Assembly (NCBI GenBank): GCA_938044705.1 | Contig: CALIOL010000014.1 | Location: forward strand, 1-55,663 | Length of the DNA: 55,663 nt | Reading direction: 5' to 3' | DNA from: an uncultured Ilumatobacter sp. | Lineage (GTDB): Bacteria > Actinomycetota > Acidimicrobiia > Acidimicrobiales > Ilumatobacteraceae | Shown here: positions 45,458 to 54,397 of the stretch, piece after piece | How the letters are laid out: each line of letters opens with the position of its first letter | Position numbering within the stretch: position 1 is the first letter of the stretch | Notes under the pieces: generated by a model | The model's input: the letters and a program-made list of their open reading frames with translations, nothing else | Told to the model about the DNA's origin: nothing | Database searches by the model: none | Program-made: the position numbers and the translations under genes

Positions 45458-47287
45458 ATGCTGGGTCGTGCCGAACCGTTCGTCGCCGACGGCGTGTCGT
45501 TCGAGTCACGACCCCATGGGCCGAGCAGCCAGCGACTCGTCCTGCGCGCTGAGCGAGATCTCGTCGACATCACGAGTGGCCGTTTCGCGCGATCGCGATT
45601 CGGGGTCCGCTGGCAGCGGACAGCGTGGCCCGACGACATCGAGTTCTTGGGCTTTGCCTTCACCCAGTTCGCGCTGCCGGTCACGGCCGGACGCGATCTG
45701 TCGTTCGACTTCGCTCCAGCACCCGGTCTCCGTTCGCCCGCAGCGATGATCCCGGTGATCGCCCGCTCGCGCGATCGCATCACATTGCTGGCGCCCCTCG
45801 ACCAGTTCCACGAGCAGGTCGTCTCGGTCGCCGAGAACGGCCTGACATGGGGCTGGCACGGTGATCTCGACCACGTGCCGGCGGGGTTCGAGACCAGCCT
45901 CGGCGTGTACGAGGCTGCGTCCGTCACCGAGGTGCTCGCGCAGTGGCAGGCCGACGTCGACCAGCACACGGAGCGGATGACCGAGAACGCACTCTCGACG
46001 CATCTCTCGTACTGGACTGACAACGGAGCTGCCTACTGGTACCGCACCGAGCCGGGTCGCACGATCGTCGAGTCGGTCACGGACGTCGTGGACTCGCTAC
46101 GCGCCGACGACATCCCGATCCGATCCGTCGAGCTCGACTCATGGTTCTACGACCATGCCGTGGCTCGTCCGATCAGCGAGGTCGGATACCCAGCCGAGGT
46201 GCCACCGACCGGAATGCTCCGTTGGGAACCGCGAGCCGACGCATTCCCTGCCGCAGCCGAAGACGGGGTCGCCGCGCTGGCCCGACGCCTTGACACACCT
46301 CTGGTGCTTCACGCTCGCCACATCGCGCCCGACTCGCCGTATATCACCGACGCTGCGGCGTGGTGGGTGGGCGAACATGCTGCCCAGCCGAGCGACCCGG
46401 CCTTCTTCCGTCGATGGTTCGACGATGCGAAGCGTTGGGGCGCCACCGTGATCGAACAGGACTGGATGCAGGTGTACTGGTTCGCGATTCGTGAGCTGCG
46501 CGCCGTTCCCGGGCGCGCTGCGACGTGGGAGCGAGCGCTCAACGACCATGCGTCGGCGACCGGCGTCGATCTGCTGTGGTGCATGGCCACCCCGGCCGAC
46601 CTCATGCTTGCCGGCCAGCTCGATCGCGTGATCGCCACTCGCACCTGTGACGACTACCGATTCAACGACGACCCGGCGTTTCTCTGGACATGGTTCCTGG
46701 TCGTGAATCGTCTCGCCGACACGCTGGGTATCCCCGTGTTCAAGGACTGCTTCTTCTCCAACGACATCGTCGACGAGTCCGATGACCCGATCGATGGAGA
46801 CCCGCACGCGGAACTCGAAGCAGCGCTCGCCTCGCTGTCGGGTGGCCCTGTCGGCATCGGTGATCGGATCGACCGGACCAACCGCGAGATCGTGATGCGC
46901 TGCTGCGACGCAGATGGACGCTTGCGACGCGTCGACCGACCGATCGCCGCCATCGATCGCTGCCTGTTCGCAGGGCCGGCTCGCGGCGACAGTGCGATGT
47001 GGGCGACCACGACGTCGACGACTGCGGACGGTGTGTGGACCTACGTCTTGGCCATCAACACATCGACAGCTCGACGTCGGCTGGTGGATCGATTCGATCT
47101 CGATGCGGAATCGCTGGTCTACGACTGGCGCACTCGGCGCGCGGCGTACGCATCGTCGATCCAGGTCGAGCTGGAACCGATGGAGTGGGAACTGTTCATC
47201 GTGAGTCCCGCTGGCGCGCCGTCCGCTGGAAGCGCAGGCGACCCCGACAAGTATGTCGCAGTGCAGGCAGGTGGCAGCTCAGCCTGA
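45458..47287 (+). CDS. GH36-like alpha-galactosidase/raffinose-synthase-type glycoside hydrolase
   Basis: 609 residues, no signal peptide, so probably cytoplasmic. The central TIM-barrel contains LSYWTDNGAAYWYRTEPG, IRSVELDSWFYDHA, TVIEQDWMQVYW and a CxDDYRFN stretch, which resemble GH36-type alpha-galactosidase and raffinose-synthase-like proteins. N- and C-terminal beta domains flank the barrel. The acidic residues in ELDSW and EQDWM are the best candidates for the catalytic pair or substrate binding. Exact activity (alpha-galactosidase or transferase) is not certain from sequence. Confidence 0.7.
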   Translation: MLGRAEPFVADGVSFESRPHGPSSQRLVLRAERDLVDITSGRFARSRFGVRWQRTAWPDDIEFLGFAFTQFALPVTAGRDLSFDFAPAPGLRSPAAMIPVIARSRDRITLLAPLDQFHEQVVSVAENGLTWGWHGDLDHVPAGFETSLGVYEAASVTEVLAQWQADVDQHTERMTENALSTHLSYWTDNGAAYWYRTEPGRTIVESVTDVVDSLRADDIPIRSVELDSWFYDHAVARPISEVGYPAEVPPTGMLRWEPRADAFPAAAEDGVAALARRLDTPLVLHARHIAPDSPYITDAAAWWVGEHAAQPSDPAFFRRWFDDAKRWGATVIEQDWMQVYWFAIRELRAVPGRAATWERALNDHASATGVDLLWCMATPADLMLAGQLDRVIATRTCDDYRFNDDPAFLWTWFLVVNRLADTLGIPVFKDCFFSNDIVDESDDPIDGDPHAELEAALASLSGGPVGIGDRIDRTNREIVMRCCDADGRLRRVDRPIAAIDRCLFAGPARGDSAMWATTTSTTADGVWTYVLAINTSTARRRLVDRFDLDAESLVYDWRTRRAAYASSIQVELEPMEWELFIVSPAGAPSAGSAGDPDKYVAVQAGGSSA

Positions 47288-47319
47288 GCGTGCGCTGCAG
47301 GACCGATCGGAGCCGAGGC

Positions 47320-48261
47320 TCAGACGGCGAGCAGGTCGCGAGCACCGGTATCGGAGCTCGGATGGCGCAGCTTGCTCATGGCGCGAGCTTCGATCTGGCG
47401 GATCCGCTCACGAGTGAGGTTGAAGTGGTCGCCGACCTCTTCGAGGGTTCGTGGCTCGCCGCGGTCGAGGCCGAAGCGCAGCTTGAGGATCTCACGCTCG
47501 CGCTCGTCGAGCGGAGCGAGGAGGCGGCTGATCTCTTCGGGGAGCAGTGCAGTGGCGGCGACTTCGAACGGCGATTCCGCAGAACGGTCTTCGACCACGT
47601 CACCCAGCTCGGCGTCGCCATCTTCACGTAGCGGCTCAGAGAGCGACAAGGGCTCGGCGGCGAAGCGCAGGGCTTCGGTCACCTTGTCCTCGGGCATTTC
47701 GACTTCCTTGGCCAGCTCGGAGAGCGTTGCAGGGCGGCCGTACTTCAGCTCGAGGCGTGAACGCGCCTTCTGCAGGCGAGCCAACGTGTCGCCTGCGTGA
47801 ACCGGGAGGCGAATCGTGCGGCCGGTGTTGGCGATGCCGCGGGTGATGGCCTGGCGGATCCACCATGTGGCATACGTCGAGAACTTGAAACCCTTACGCC
47901 AGTCGAACTTCTCGACGGCGTGCATGAGGCCGAGGTTGCCCTCTTGGATCAGGTCGAGCAGCGGAAGACCCGACGCCTGATACTTCTTGGCGATCGAGAC
48001 GACGAGGCGCAGGTTGGACTGCACGAACTGTCGCTCGGCTTCTTCGCCCTTGCGAGCGGTGCGGCGCAGCTCACGCTTCTTCGCCGGAGTGAGTTCCTTG
48101 CCGCCCGCGTCGAGTTGCTCGATCGCTTCGTTGCCGGCTTCGATGGCCTTGGCGAGTCGTACTTCGTCATCCTTCGTGAGCAGCGTGTACTGCCCGATAT
48201 CGGTGAGGTACAGACGGACGAGGTCCTCGTCGTCCCGTTCGACTCGATCTTTTGCCACCAT
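47320..48261 (-). CDS. SigA/SigB-type RNA polymerase sigma-70 factor
   Basis: 313 residues from ATG 48261, with AAGGAG just upstream. The track ORF extends N-terminally without homology. Region 1.2 ([21 protein letters not shown]), region 2 ([37 protein letters not shown]), region 3 ([22 protein letters not shown]) and region 4 ([27 protein letters not shown]) are all present. The length matches SigB/HrdA-type actinobacterial group 2 factors; a larger primary factor with an acidic N-terminal arm is not visible here, so whether this is the housekeeping or an alternative factor is open. Convergent with the GH36-like gene. Confidence 0.9.
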   Translation of the reverse strand: MVAKDRVERDDEDLVRLYLTDIGQYTLLTKDDEVRLAKAIEAGNEAIEQLDAGGKELTPAKKRELRRTARKGEEAERQFVQSNLRLVVSIAKKYQASGLPLLDLIQEGNLGLMHAVEKFDWRKGFKFSTYATWWIRQAITRGIANTGRTIRLPVHAGDTLARLQKARSRLELKYGRPATLSELAKEVEMPEDKVTEALRFAAEPLSLSEPLREDGDAELGDVVEDRSAESPFEVAATALLPEEISRLLAPLDEREREILKLRFGLDRGEPRTLEEVGDHFNLTRERIRQIEARAMSKLRHPSSDTGARDLLAV

Positions 48262-48469
48262 CGACTCCTTGAGATGTGTCGGAATTCGTTCGGCTTCGGT
48301 CTTCGACTTCGGTGCGAAATATTCGTCTCGGTGCCCGCTGCGGTCCACACACGCCGCCGACGTTTGTGGTAGGGAGCTGGCGAGAGTGTGGACACGATAC
48401 CGAGGAGGTGGACCCCGCCAACTCGGAAACACACGACGCGCGCCAGGTATCGCTCGTTGAGATGAAGAG

Positions 48470-48871
48470 ATGGCGAGTATCACAATGAGAGATGGGTATG
48501 AAATGGTCGACGATCTGAGGGACACGATGGACGAACCGAGCACTGAGGACACAGGGGTCGATGACGAGATCGAATTGGCGATGGTCACCATGCGCTTCGA
48601 CGCCAGTGACGCCGCCGGGCTGCACGCGGTGTTGTCGAAGTACGTCGTCCTGACTCGCATGGTCGAAGGCTGTCGCAACGTGGATCTGTGTGCGAGCGTC
48701 ACGCAACCGGGACGCATGCTCATTGTTCAGAAGTGGGATGATGCCGCAGCGCAGCGATCGCACTTCGACTCAGCACTCATGGTCGAGATGGCCGAAGCAT
48801 GCGATGGGCTCTTGGCCTCGGCCCCGGACATCGATCTGTGGGATGGGCTCAGCGCTCACGACCTGAACTAG
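48470..48871 (+). CDS. ABM-domain (antibiotic biosynthesis monooxygenase-like) protein
   Basis: 133 residues at the longest start; Met12 (48503) or Met20 (48527) may be used, since the first part is weakly conserved and acidic. The core is a small ferredoxin-like barrel: ELAMVTMRFDASDAAGLHAVLSKYVVLTRMVEGCRNVDLCAS, then MLIVQKWDDAAAQRSHFDSALMVEMAEACDGLL, the layout of dimeric ABM proteins. Such proteins cover monooxygenases and haem-degrading enzymes, but no diagnostic residues are recognisable here. 208 bp separate it from the divergent sigma-factor gene. Confidence 0.75.
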   Translation: MASITMRDGYEMVDDLRDTMDEPSTEDTGVDDEIELAMVTMRFDASDAAGLHAVLSKYVVLTRMVEGCRNVDLCASVTQPGRMLIVQKWDDAAAQRSHFDSALMVEMAEACDGLLASAPDIDLWDGLSAHDLN

Positions 48872-48944
48872 GGAGACGTCGGTGAGGCGGCCGATCGTCG
48901 GTCGCATCGGCGCGGGATCAAGCGTCAGATATCCTGTCGTCACC

Positions 48945-49790
48945 ATGTCAAACCCGTTTTTCAACGAAAAGAAGATGAACGAGGACGCAAGCGGTTGGGC
49001 GGCGCCCACGAGCGCCGCTGCGGTCGCTGCCAAGCCTCAAGGATTTCCGGAAGCGCCCGGAAGCCCGCTGAACCGTCCGATCGACGACGGACCCACCAGC
49101 CGCTTCCAGTCGCAGGTCATGACCGTCAACGGGGTCATCACCGCCACGGCGGTGTTGTTCACGATCTTCCTGGTCGCAGCCTCGGTGGGCTGGTTCACCT
49201 CCACCACCAACGCCGAGGGCAACTTCGAGCCCGCTCCGGGCATCTTGATCGGTGTGATCGTCGGCTTCGTGGCGGTCATGGTCGCGTACCGCAAGCCGAT
49301 GTGGGCAAAGTTCCTCGGCCCGGTCTATTCGATCTGTTATGGCTACTCGGTCGGAGCCATCTCCAAGCTGTACGAGAACTCCCAGGACGGCATCGTGCTC
49401 CAGGCGGCCGGTGCCACCATCGCGGTCTTCCTCGTGATGCTCACGTTGTACCGGACGGGCATCATCAAGGTCACACAGGGATTCCGCCGCATCGTCGTGG
49501 GCGCCACGATGGGCGTGATGGTGCTGTACCTCGTGTCGATCGTGATCAGCCTGTTTGGCGGTGAGATCGGCTTCATCAACTCACCGAGTCTCATCGGGAT
49601 CGGGTTCTCCGTGTTCGTGTGCGTGCTCGCTGCTTCCAATCTCGCCCTCGACTTCGACCTGATCGAGCGAGGGACGCAGATGAAGATGTCGAAGGACTAC
49701 GAGTGGGTCGCCGCGCTCGGTCTCGTCGTCACCATCGTGTGGTTGTACCTGGAGATCCTGCGACTGCTGTCGAAGCTCAATCGTCGGTGA
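48945..49790 (+). CDS. Bax inhibitor-1/YccA-family membrane protein
   Basis: 281 residues. A cytoplasmic N-terminus (MSNPFFNEKKMNEDASG) is typical of the actinobacterial branch, followed by about seven hydrophobic helices (ITATAVLFTIFLVAAS, GILIGVIVGFVAVMVAY, FLGPVYSICYGYSVGAIS, and onward) and the family LALDFDLIERG motif near the C-terminus. BI-1 proteins are pH-sensitive ion leak channels. ATG 48945 has a TATCCT hexamer 9 bases upstream. The stop overlaps the next start (GTGA). Confidence 0.93.
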   Translation: MSNPFFNEKKMNEDASGWAAPTSAAAVAAKPQGFPEAPGSPLNRPIDDGPTSRFQSQVMTVNGVITATAVLFTIFLVAASVGWFTSTTNAEGNFEPAPGILIGVIVGFVAVMVAYRKPMWAKFLGPVYSICYGYSVGAISKLYENSQDGIVLQAAGATIAVFLVMLTLYRTGIIKVTQGFRRIVVGATMGVMVLYLVSIVISLFGGEIGFINSPSLIGIGFSVFVCVLAASNLALDFDLIERGTQMKMSKDYEWVAALGLVVTIVWLYLEILRLLSKLNRR

Positions 49791-50527
49791 CACGCCGCCG
49801 CCGGAGCCTTCAGCTGCTCGAAGCGGTCGGAACGGCGGCGTTGGCCGCAGCCTTCGGCGGAGCGGCAGGTTCGCTCGTGGGTCTCGGCCCACTGTGCGCT
49901 GGTGTCGCGGCAGCGAACGGCGCGGTGTCGGGGTGGCGCGGCGTCTACAACTGGCAGTGCACACCCGGTCTGGCAGCGTTCGTCCTCGACTCGACGTGGG
50001 CGCTGCCGATGACCACCGCAGCGTTGTTCGCGAACGGCGTCGCAGCTGTCCAACGTGACTCGGGCTACGCGCCGGAATTGTCCGAACGGCAGAACCGTCA
50101 CGTCCACCGGCGTGGGTTCATGCCGCGCAAGGGGTTTGCCATCACGCTCGGCAATGTCATCGGTGGCGCCGGCGAGATCGAACGGCCGCGTCGACGGCGG
50201 TTGATCACGGATCACGAGAACGTCCACTGTTGGCAAGCTCGATGGCTGGGCCCGTTCTTTCCTGTCCTCTATGTCGGTTGGATGATTCTCGCCGGCGCGG
50301 CCGGCATCTTGATCTGGGTGGTCAAGCGTCGCGACGAGCCGTTCACGAAGGTCGTCGAAACAAGTGCCTACTACCTCAATCCGCTCGAGTGGTGGGCGTA
50401 CAGCCGTGACGACCATTGGCCGCCTGGAGGCAAGGTCGCCGACTTCGGTTGGAAGCGCCCGTGCTGTCGACCGCTCTCCGAGATTCGGCCAACGCCCGAG
50501 GTACCGATCACGCCGGTGCGGCGCTGA
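49787..50527 (+). CDS. Membrane protein with HENVH (HExxH-type) motif
   Basis: 246 residues from GTG 49787, which overlaps the BI-1 stop by four bases. Two to three hydrophobic segments near the N-terminus (LLEAVGTAALAAAFGGAAGSLVG, LAAFVLDSTWALPMTTAALFANG) are followed by a conserved-looking block TDHENVHCWQARWLGPFFPVLYVGWMILAGAAGILI. H143-E144-x2-H147 matches the zinc-protease HExxH pattern, next to a membrane helix, and recalls DUF4157-like H-E-x-x-H-x-x-Q proteins. Protease activity is not shown. The C-terminus repeats Trp/Tyr pairs (NPLEWWAYSRDDHWPPGG). Confidence 0.65.
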   Translation: MTRRRRSLQLLEAVGTAALAAAFGGAAGSLVGLGPLCAGVAAANGAVSGWRGVYNWQCTPGLAAFVLDSTWALPMTTAALFANGVAAVQRDSGYAPELSERQNRHVHRRGFMPRKGFAITLGNVIGGAGEIERPRRRRLITDHENVHCWQARWLGPFFPVLYVGWMILAGAAGILIWVVKRRDEPFTKVVETSAYYLNPLEWWAYSRDDHWPPGGKVADFGWKRPCCRPLSEIRPTPEVPITPVRR

Positions 50528-50578
50528 GCGTCGGTCCCTCCGTCTTGCGACGGACGGACCGACCGACGAGGGCGCTGC

Positions 50579-51604
50579 TCAGGGCGTGATCCCGCCGACC
50601 GGGTCGCTCCCCGGCACGAAGATCGCCGTGATCGCACGGTTGCTGATCTGTGCTTCGCCGAGCGCTGTCTGTCGGCAGTTCAGGTGGAACGTCGAGGTCC
50701 CGCCGTTGACGGTGAAACGGCGGGTTCCGGCGAGTTGGGCGCGGTCGCCGACTGCACCTCCGCTCTCCCATTCCTGGAGGTACCCGAGGTCGATGCCGGT
50801 GCCTGCCTCGCTGCCGATTCCGCACTGAATCGTCAGGTTCGCTTGCGTGGTTCGCGCCGTCGCGGTGGAGGTCACGATGACTTGGCCGGCGACGGGCGTG
50901 TCGATCGTGGTCGACAACACAGCGGTCGAGGTGCCGTTGTCGTTGAGCGTGACTCCGACCGCGGATGACGTCGCGCTCGTGGTCGAACGGATCGCATCGA
51001 TGTCGACTTCGTGGTCGTGGTCGACGTAGTACCCGGCGATGTCGATGAGCAGATCCGCATTGCCGCTCTCGTTGTACACGCTGAACTGGCCAGCTGGCGA
51101 GAGCTCGATCGTCGCGAGGTTGGGTTCCGGCGGAGTCCCAGGTGCGAGGTTCAGGTTCGACGCGAGCGGCAAGGGTTGATCCTGAGGCCAGAGCGTGATG
51201 AAGGTCGTCTGGGTCGCGTTGAGGCCCGTGACGTTTGCCGAGAGTGCGAGGGCATCGGTGGGAATGTCGCACTGTCCGTTCACGCCATGCGCATCGACGT
51301 CCCATGTCGTTGCCGGGCCGATCGTCGTTCCGGCGAACGGGCCTCCGCTGGGAGCACCGGGACGAGTGTCGAGGAGGCGGCACGGTGTGATCGGGATGAG
51401 GACCGGATTCTCGCCGTGGTCAGGGGCGGCTGAAACGAGGCCGAAGCCTCCCGCGCCCAGGGTGACCGCGACGGCGGCGCCGATGGCCGCCCATCGGGAT
51501 CGATGTCGCCCACCGCGTGGCCGAGGGAGCGATGTCCGACGCCATTGCGTCGGCGTGGCGGTGTGGTCTGGGCGGTGAGCTGAGGTGGGCGAGTTGGTGT
51601 GCAT
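50579..51604 (-). CDS. Exported protein with C-terminal-type surface domain
   Basis: 341 residues from ATG 51604, with AGGAG 8 bases upstream; the track ORF begins earlier. A basic stretch and hydrophobic helix (WAAIGAAVAVTLGAGGFGLVSAAP) form a signal or anchor. Then comes a domain starting PCRLLDTRPG and ending LLIDIAGYYV, a type I see repeated in the 52740 gene (GVRVYDSR...LDITGYF). A beta-rich segment with two Cys follows. Function unknown; the layout fits an extracellular or cell-surface protein. Two palindromes lie in its upstream region. Confidence 0.75.
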   Translation of the reverse strand: MHTNSPTSAHRPDHTATPTQWRRTSLPRPRGGRHRSRWAAIGAAVAVTLGAGGFGLVSAAPDHGENPVLIPITPCRLLDTRPGAPSGGPFAGTTIGPATTWDVDAHGVNGQCDIPTDALALSANVTGLNATQTTFITLWPQDQPLPLASNLNLAPGTPPEPNLATIELSPAGQFSVYNESGNADLLIDIAGYYVDHDHEVDIDAIRSTTSATSSAVGVTLNDNGTSTAVLSTTIDTPVAGQVIVTSTATARTTQANLTIQCGIGSEAGTGIDLGYLQEWESGGAVGDRAQLAGTRRFTVNGGTSTFHLNCRQTALGEAQISNRAITAIFVPGSDPVGGITP

Positions 51605-51622
51605 GTCTGTCTCCTGTCCTGT

Positions 51623-51640
51623 GTGTACCGAGTGGTACAC
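51623..51640. promoter_or_regulatory. Operator-like palindrome GTGTACC-GAGT-GGTACAC
   Basis: A perfect 7-bp inverted repeat with a 4-base centre, 19 bp upstream of ATG 51604 on the minus strand. Its place is consistent with a repressor site over the promoter or leader of the exported-protein gene. No adjacent regulator gene is seen. Confidence 0.5.
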
Positions 51641-51656
51641 GCACAGGTTGACAGAT

Positions 51657-51672
51657 TGAACCAAATGGTTCA
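51657..51672. promoter_or_regulatory. Perfect palindrome TGAACCA-AA-TGGTTCA at the hydrolase stop codon
   Basis: A perfect 7-bp inverted repeat with a 2-base centre. It overlaps the last codon of the epoxide hydrolase gene and lies about 53 bp upstream of the 51604 start, so it could be a TetR-type operator for the exported-protein gene or a weak hairpin ending the hydrolase transcript. A T-tract is absent, which favours the operator reading. Confidence 0.45.
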
Positions 51673-52674
51673 GCGAATATCGTGCCCCGATGGTGCCGGC
51701 CCGACGCCGCACGCCTTCAGGGCATCGTCGAGTGCCACGTTGAAGGCATCAGGGGCCTCCTGCTGAGTCCAATGGCCCGGCCCGTCGATGATGAATGTCC
51801 CGCGGTAGTCGGGGAGTGACTCCTCCATCGAGTCGACGTACTCCATGCGGTGCGCGATCACCATGTCGCGCGACCCTCCGATGAACGCACACGGCATCGG
51901 CGGAGCAGGGAGATCGCGTGTTGCCTCCCAGTTGGCGTCCAGGTTGCGATACCAGCTGATCGGTCCGAAGAACCCGCTCGCAGTGAACTGCTCGACGTAT
52001 CGATCGAAGTCTGCGGCGTCGAGCCACGGCGGAAGACCTTCGGGGATCGGCGCGTCGAGCACCCATGCATCGAGGAGACCGGTGCCCTCCATCGGCGGAA
52101 GGTCCTCGGGTGGCGTGGGTGGTCGTGCCATTTCTCCCGAGCCGCCCCAGATCACCGTGCGCAGCGAGCGTGCGATGTCGACATCCAGCTCGGTCTCGGC
52201 GGGTCCGACCGGTTGGAAGTACAGCATGTAGAAGAAACGGTCGCTGTAGAGCGCCGTGAACAACTCGGTCGGCTGCATCGGCCACGGGGTGTAGGGGACG
52301 CTGACGTTGACGACTGCATTGATCCGGTCTGGGTGATGCCGGGCGAGGTCCCACACCACGAGCGCCCCCCAGTCGTGGCCGACGAAGGTCGCCGTGTCGG
52401 CTCCGACGTCGTCGAGCAGCGCGACCAAGTCGGCGGCGAGCAGTTCACTTCGGTAGTCGGCAACGTCCTCGGGCGCCGTGGAGTTGGCGTACCCCCGCTG
52501 GTCTGGGACGAGTACGCGCCAACCGTCGGCCACGAGCGGATCGATCTGGTGGCGCCACGAGTGGGAGCTCTCGGGCCAGCCATGGCACAGCACGATCACT
52601 GGCCCGTCGGTCGGCCCGACGTCGATGACATCGAGCTCGATGTCAGGTGCGGTGGTGATTCGTCGCGAGCTCAT
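51670..52674 (-). CDS. Epoxide-hydrolase-like alpha/beta hydrolase
   Basis: 334 residues from ATG 52674 (track start four codons earlier); a TAGTGT hexamer lies 8 bases upstream. The oxyanion motif HGWPESSHSW, nucleophile Asp in FVGHDWGAL (D101) and the base His in DGPGHWTQQEAP match soluble epoxide hydrolases, which open epoxides to diols. A cap domain with several Trp/Tyr (FFYMLYFQPVG, GFFGPISWYRNLDANWEATRD) carries the usual lid tyrosines. The cytoplasmic enzyme is probably for detoxification or hydrocarbon breakdown; the substrate is unknown. Confidence 0.9.
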   Translation of the reverse strand: MSSRRITTAPDIELDVIDVGPTDGPVIVLCHGWPESSHSWRHQIDPLVADGWRVLVPDQRGYANSTAPEDVADYRSELLAADLVALLDDVGADTATFVGHDWGALVVWDLARHHPDRINAVVNVSVPYTPWPMQPTELFTALYSDRFFYMLYFQPVGPAETELDVDIARSLRTVIWGGSGEMARPPTPPEDLPPMEGTGLLDAWVLDAPIPEGLPPWLDAADFDRYVEQFTASGFFGPISWYRNLDANWEATRDLPAPPMPCAFIGGSRDMVIAHRMEYVDSMEESLPDYRGTFIIDGPGHWTQQEAPDAFNVALDDALKACGVGPAPSGHDIR

Positions 52675-52739
52675 GCGACGAAACACTAGGACGAAGGCGT
52701 CGCCCCGGACTCAATGGCCCGGAGCGACGTATGTCGAAC

Positions 52740-53957
52740 TCAGATGAAGTAGCCGGTGATGTCGAGTGCCATGTGGGAGCTTGCACCGGGGCCGAACACG
52801 CACTCGATTTGACGATTGTCGTTGAGCACGAAAGTCGCCCCGTTCGCGATGTTCTGCCCAGCTGTGAAGTTCAGCGTCGACGCCGTGATCGTGCTGGTCC
52901 CCCCTGGGTTGATCGCGAGGAATCCGTTGGCGTCGGGTCCGATAGCAACCACGTTGCCCGTCACGGCGGCGGCGCCAGCTGGGACCACGTCCGCCACGGA
53001 AACCGAGTAGTCGGTCACAGACCGAGCATCAGCCACCGAGATCGTACGGTTCTCGCCGCCGCTGAACCGGCCGTCGGTTTCAAAGCGGCTGTCGTAGACG
53101 CGGACGCCGGCAATCGGGTGGAAGGAACCGCTCGTGCCGGCCCCGCCGATCTTCTGCCATGCGTCGGCGGCGTAGCAGTACCAAAGAGCGCCGTCGGTGT
53201 CCCGTGCGATGGTTCCCATCGTGCCCGTCGAATCAGGTGCGATGGTCTCTGCGCCCTCTGGGGAGAAACGGAGATTGCCGCGTCCGCTGGCGATCACGTC
53301 GGCGGTTGTGCCGGTGGCGATCACGCCGGCGCCTCGGTCGGACTTGCCGCGCACGCCAACACCGCCTCGTGTTCCCTCGCCCTTGTGCTCGCCGTACACG
53401 CCCTGCGAGTCCGAGTCGGTCGACTCGCCGTAGACGCCGGTACCCGCAACATCGATCTTGCCATGGACCGCGTACCCCGAGGTGAAGGTCGTGGTGCCGT
53501 ACACGCCTGCGCCCTCGGATGAGCTGCCGAATACGCCGTGACCGTCTTCACCGGTGGCGTCACCGCGAACGCCGCTCGCGCCGTCGGACGTTGCGTTGCC
53601 GTAGACGCCAGCGCCGTCGTCGTTGGCAGTCGTGCCGTTGTACGTCCCGCGGATGCCGTAATCGCCGAATGTGCCCCCTGTTTGGCCGTAAATCGAAGCG
53701 CTCCTCGTCGAGTCGGCACCGCCGCCAAATACCTCGAAACTGGTGCCTCCGGTCAGCGCCGTGCGCTCCGAACCCAACTGTGTCGAGCCGCCGATGGTGA
53801 TCTCGTCACCGTTGGCTGCACTTGCGGAGTCGCTGAGTGCCAAACCGGCCGCGGCGCCGACAGCGGCAGCGATCACTCCCTTCGACATGAAGGCGCGTCG
53901 CGAAGCCTCAGGAGCTTCCGGGGTTGCGTCGGCGGCGGTATCGAGATCGTGAGTCAT
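52740..53957 (-). CDS. Tat-exported protein with tail-fibre-like GVYG repeats
   Basis: 405 residues. A twin-arginine leader (EASRRAFMSKGVIAAAVGAAAGLALSDSASA) predicts folded export. Residues ~90-220 hold short repeats of the type G-x-G-V-Y-G/G-V-x-G-x (DGAGVYGNATSDGASGVRGDATGEDGHGVFG), as in trimeric beta-helix or phage tail-fibre stalks. The C-terminal ~140 residues (FHPIAGVRVYDSR...MALDITGYFI) are the same type as in the 50579 gene. A GGGAGAAG ribosome site precedes ATG 53957. Likely a secreted surface or fibrous protein; not a recognised enzyme. Confidence 0.75.
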   Translation of the reverse strand: MTHDLDTAADATPEAPEASRRAFMSKGVIAAAVGAAAGLALSDSASAANGDEITIGGSTQLGSERTALTGGTSFEVFGGGADSTRSASIYGQTGGTFGDYGIRGTYNGTTANDDGAGVYGNATSDGASGVRGDATGEDGHGVFGSSSEGAGVYGTTTFTSGYAVHGKIDVAGTGVYGESTDSDSQGVYGEHKGEGTRGGVGVRGKSDRGAGVIATGTTADVIASGRGNLRFSPEGAETIAPDSTGTMGTIARDTDGALWYCYAADAWQKIGGAGTSGSFHPIAGVRVYDSRFETDGRFSGGENRTISVADARSVTDYSVSVADVVPAGAAAVTGNVVAIGPDANGFLAINPGGTSTITASTLNFTAGQNIANGATFVLNDNRQIECVFGPGASSHMALDITGYFI

Positions 53958-53992
53958 GGGTCTTCTCCCTGGGTTGTGCTACGACAGCGTTG

Positions 53993-54397
53993 ATGGCTGA
54001 TCAAGTGAAAGTAGTTGGGCTCGAACTCGTCGTGTCGGGAATTGACTCGTCGCTGGACTACTTCGTCGACGTGCTCGGGTGGGAGGTCGCGTTTCGTGGT
54101 GATGCACCAGACGTCGCGGGTGAAGTCGTCGTCCTCGACGGTGGCAACATCGCTGTGACATTGCTCCAGCCCGCTGACTCAGGGCCGGGCATGATGGGCG
54201 ACCGGTCGCCGCGTCTCGCCCAGATCGTGCTCGGTTCCTCGGACGATGTCGTCGCTGCCGCAATCGAGCGGAGTCGTCACGCAGGAGTCGCAGTTCATGA
54301 TGGTCCTGGCGGTCGCAATTTCGTGCCGCCGGAGGTCGTCGAGGGGATTCTCGGCTTCGAAACCGCACTGACCTTCAACGTCGTGGGCGACGCGTGA
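53993..54397 (+). CDS. VOC-superfamily (glyoxalase/bleomycin-resistance fold) protein
   Basis: 134 residues from ATG 53993. Two beta-alpha-beta-beta-beta modules are visible: VVGLELVVSGIDSSLDYFVDVLGWEVAFRGD and the second starting LAQIVLGSSDDVVAAAIERSRHAGVAVHDGPGGR, as in small dimeric VOC proteins. Usual first-module His is absent (a Glu/Ser-like GLEL instead), so metal use is uncertain. Its stop overlaps the Fic start (GTGA), so the two are translated together. Confidence 0.8.
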   Translation: MADQVKVVGLELVVSGIDSSLDYFVDVLGWEVAFRGDAPDVAGEVVVLDGGNIAVTLLQPADSGPGMMGDRSPRLAQIVLGSSDDVVAAAIERSRHAGVAVHDGPGGRNFVPPEVVEGILGFETALTFNVVGDA

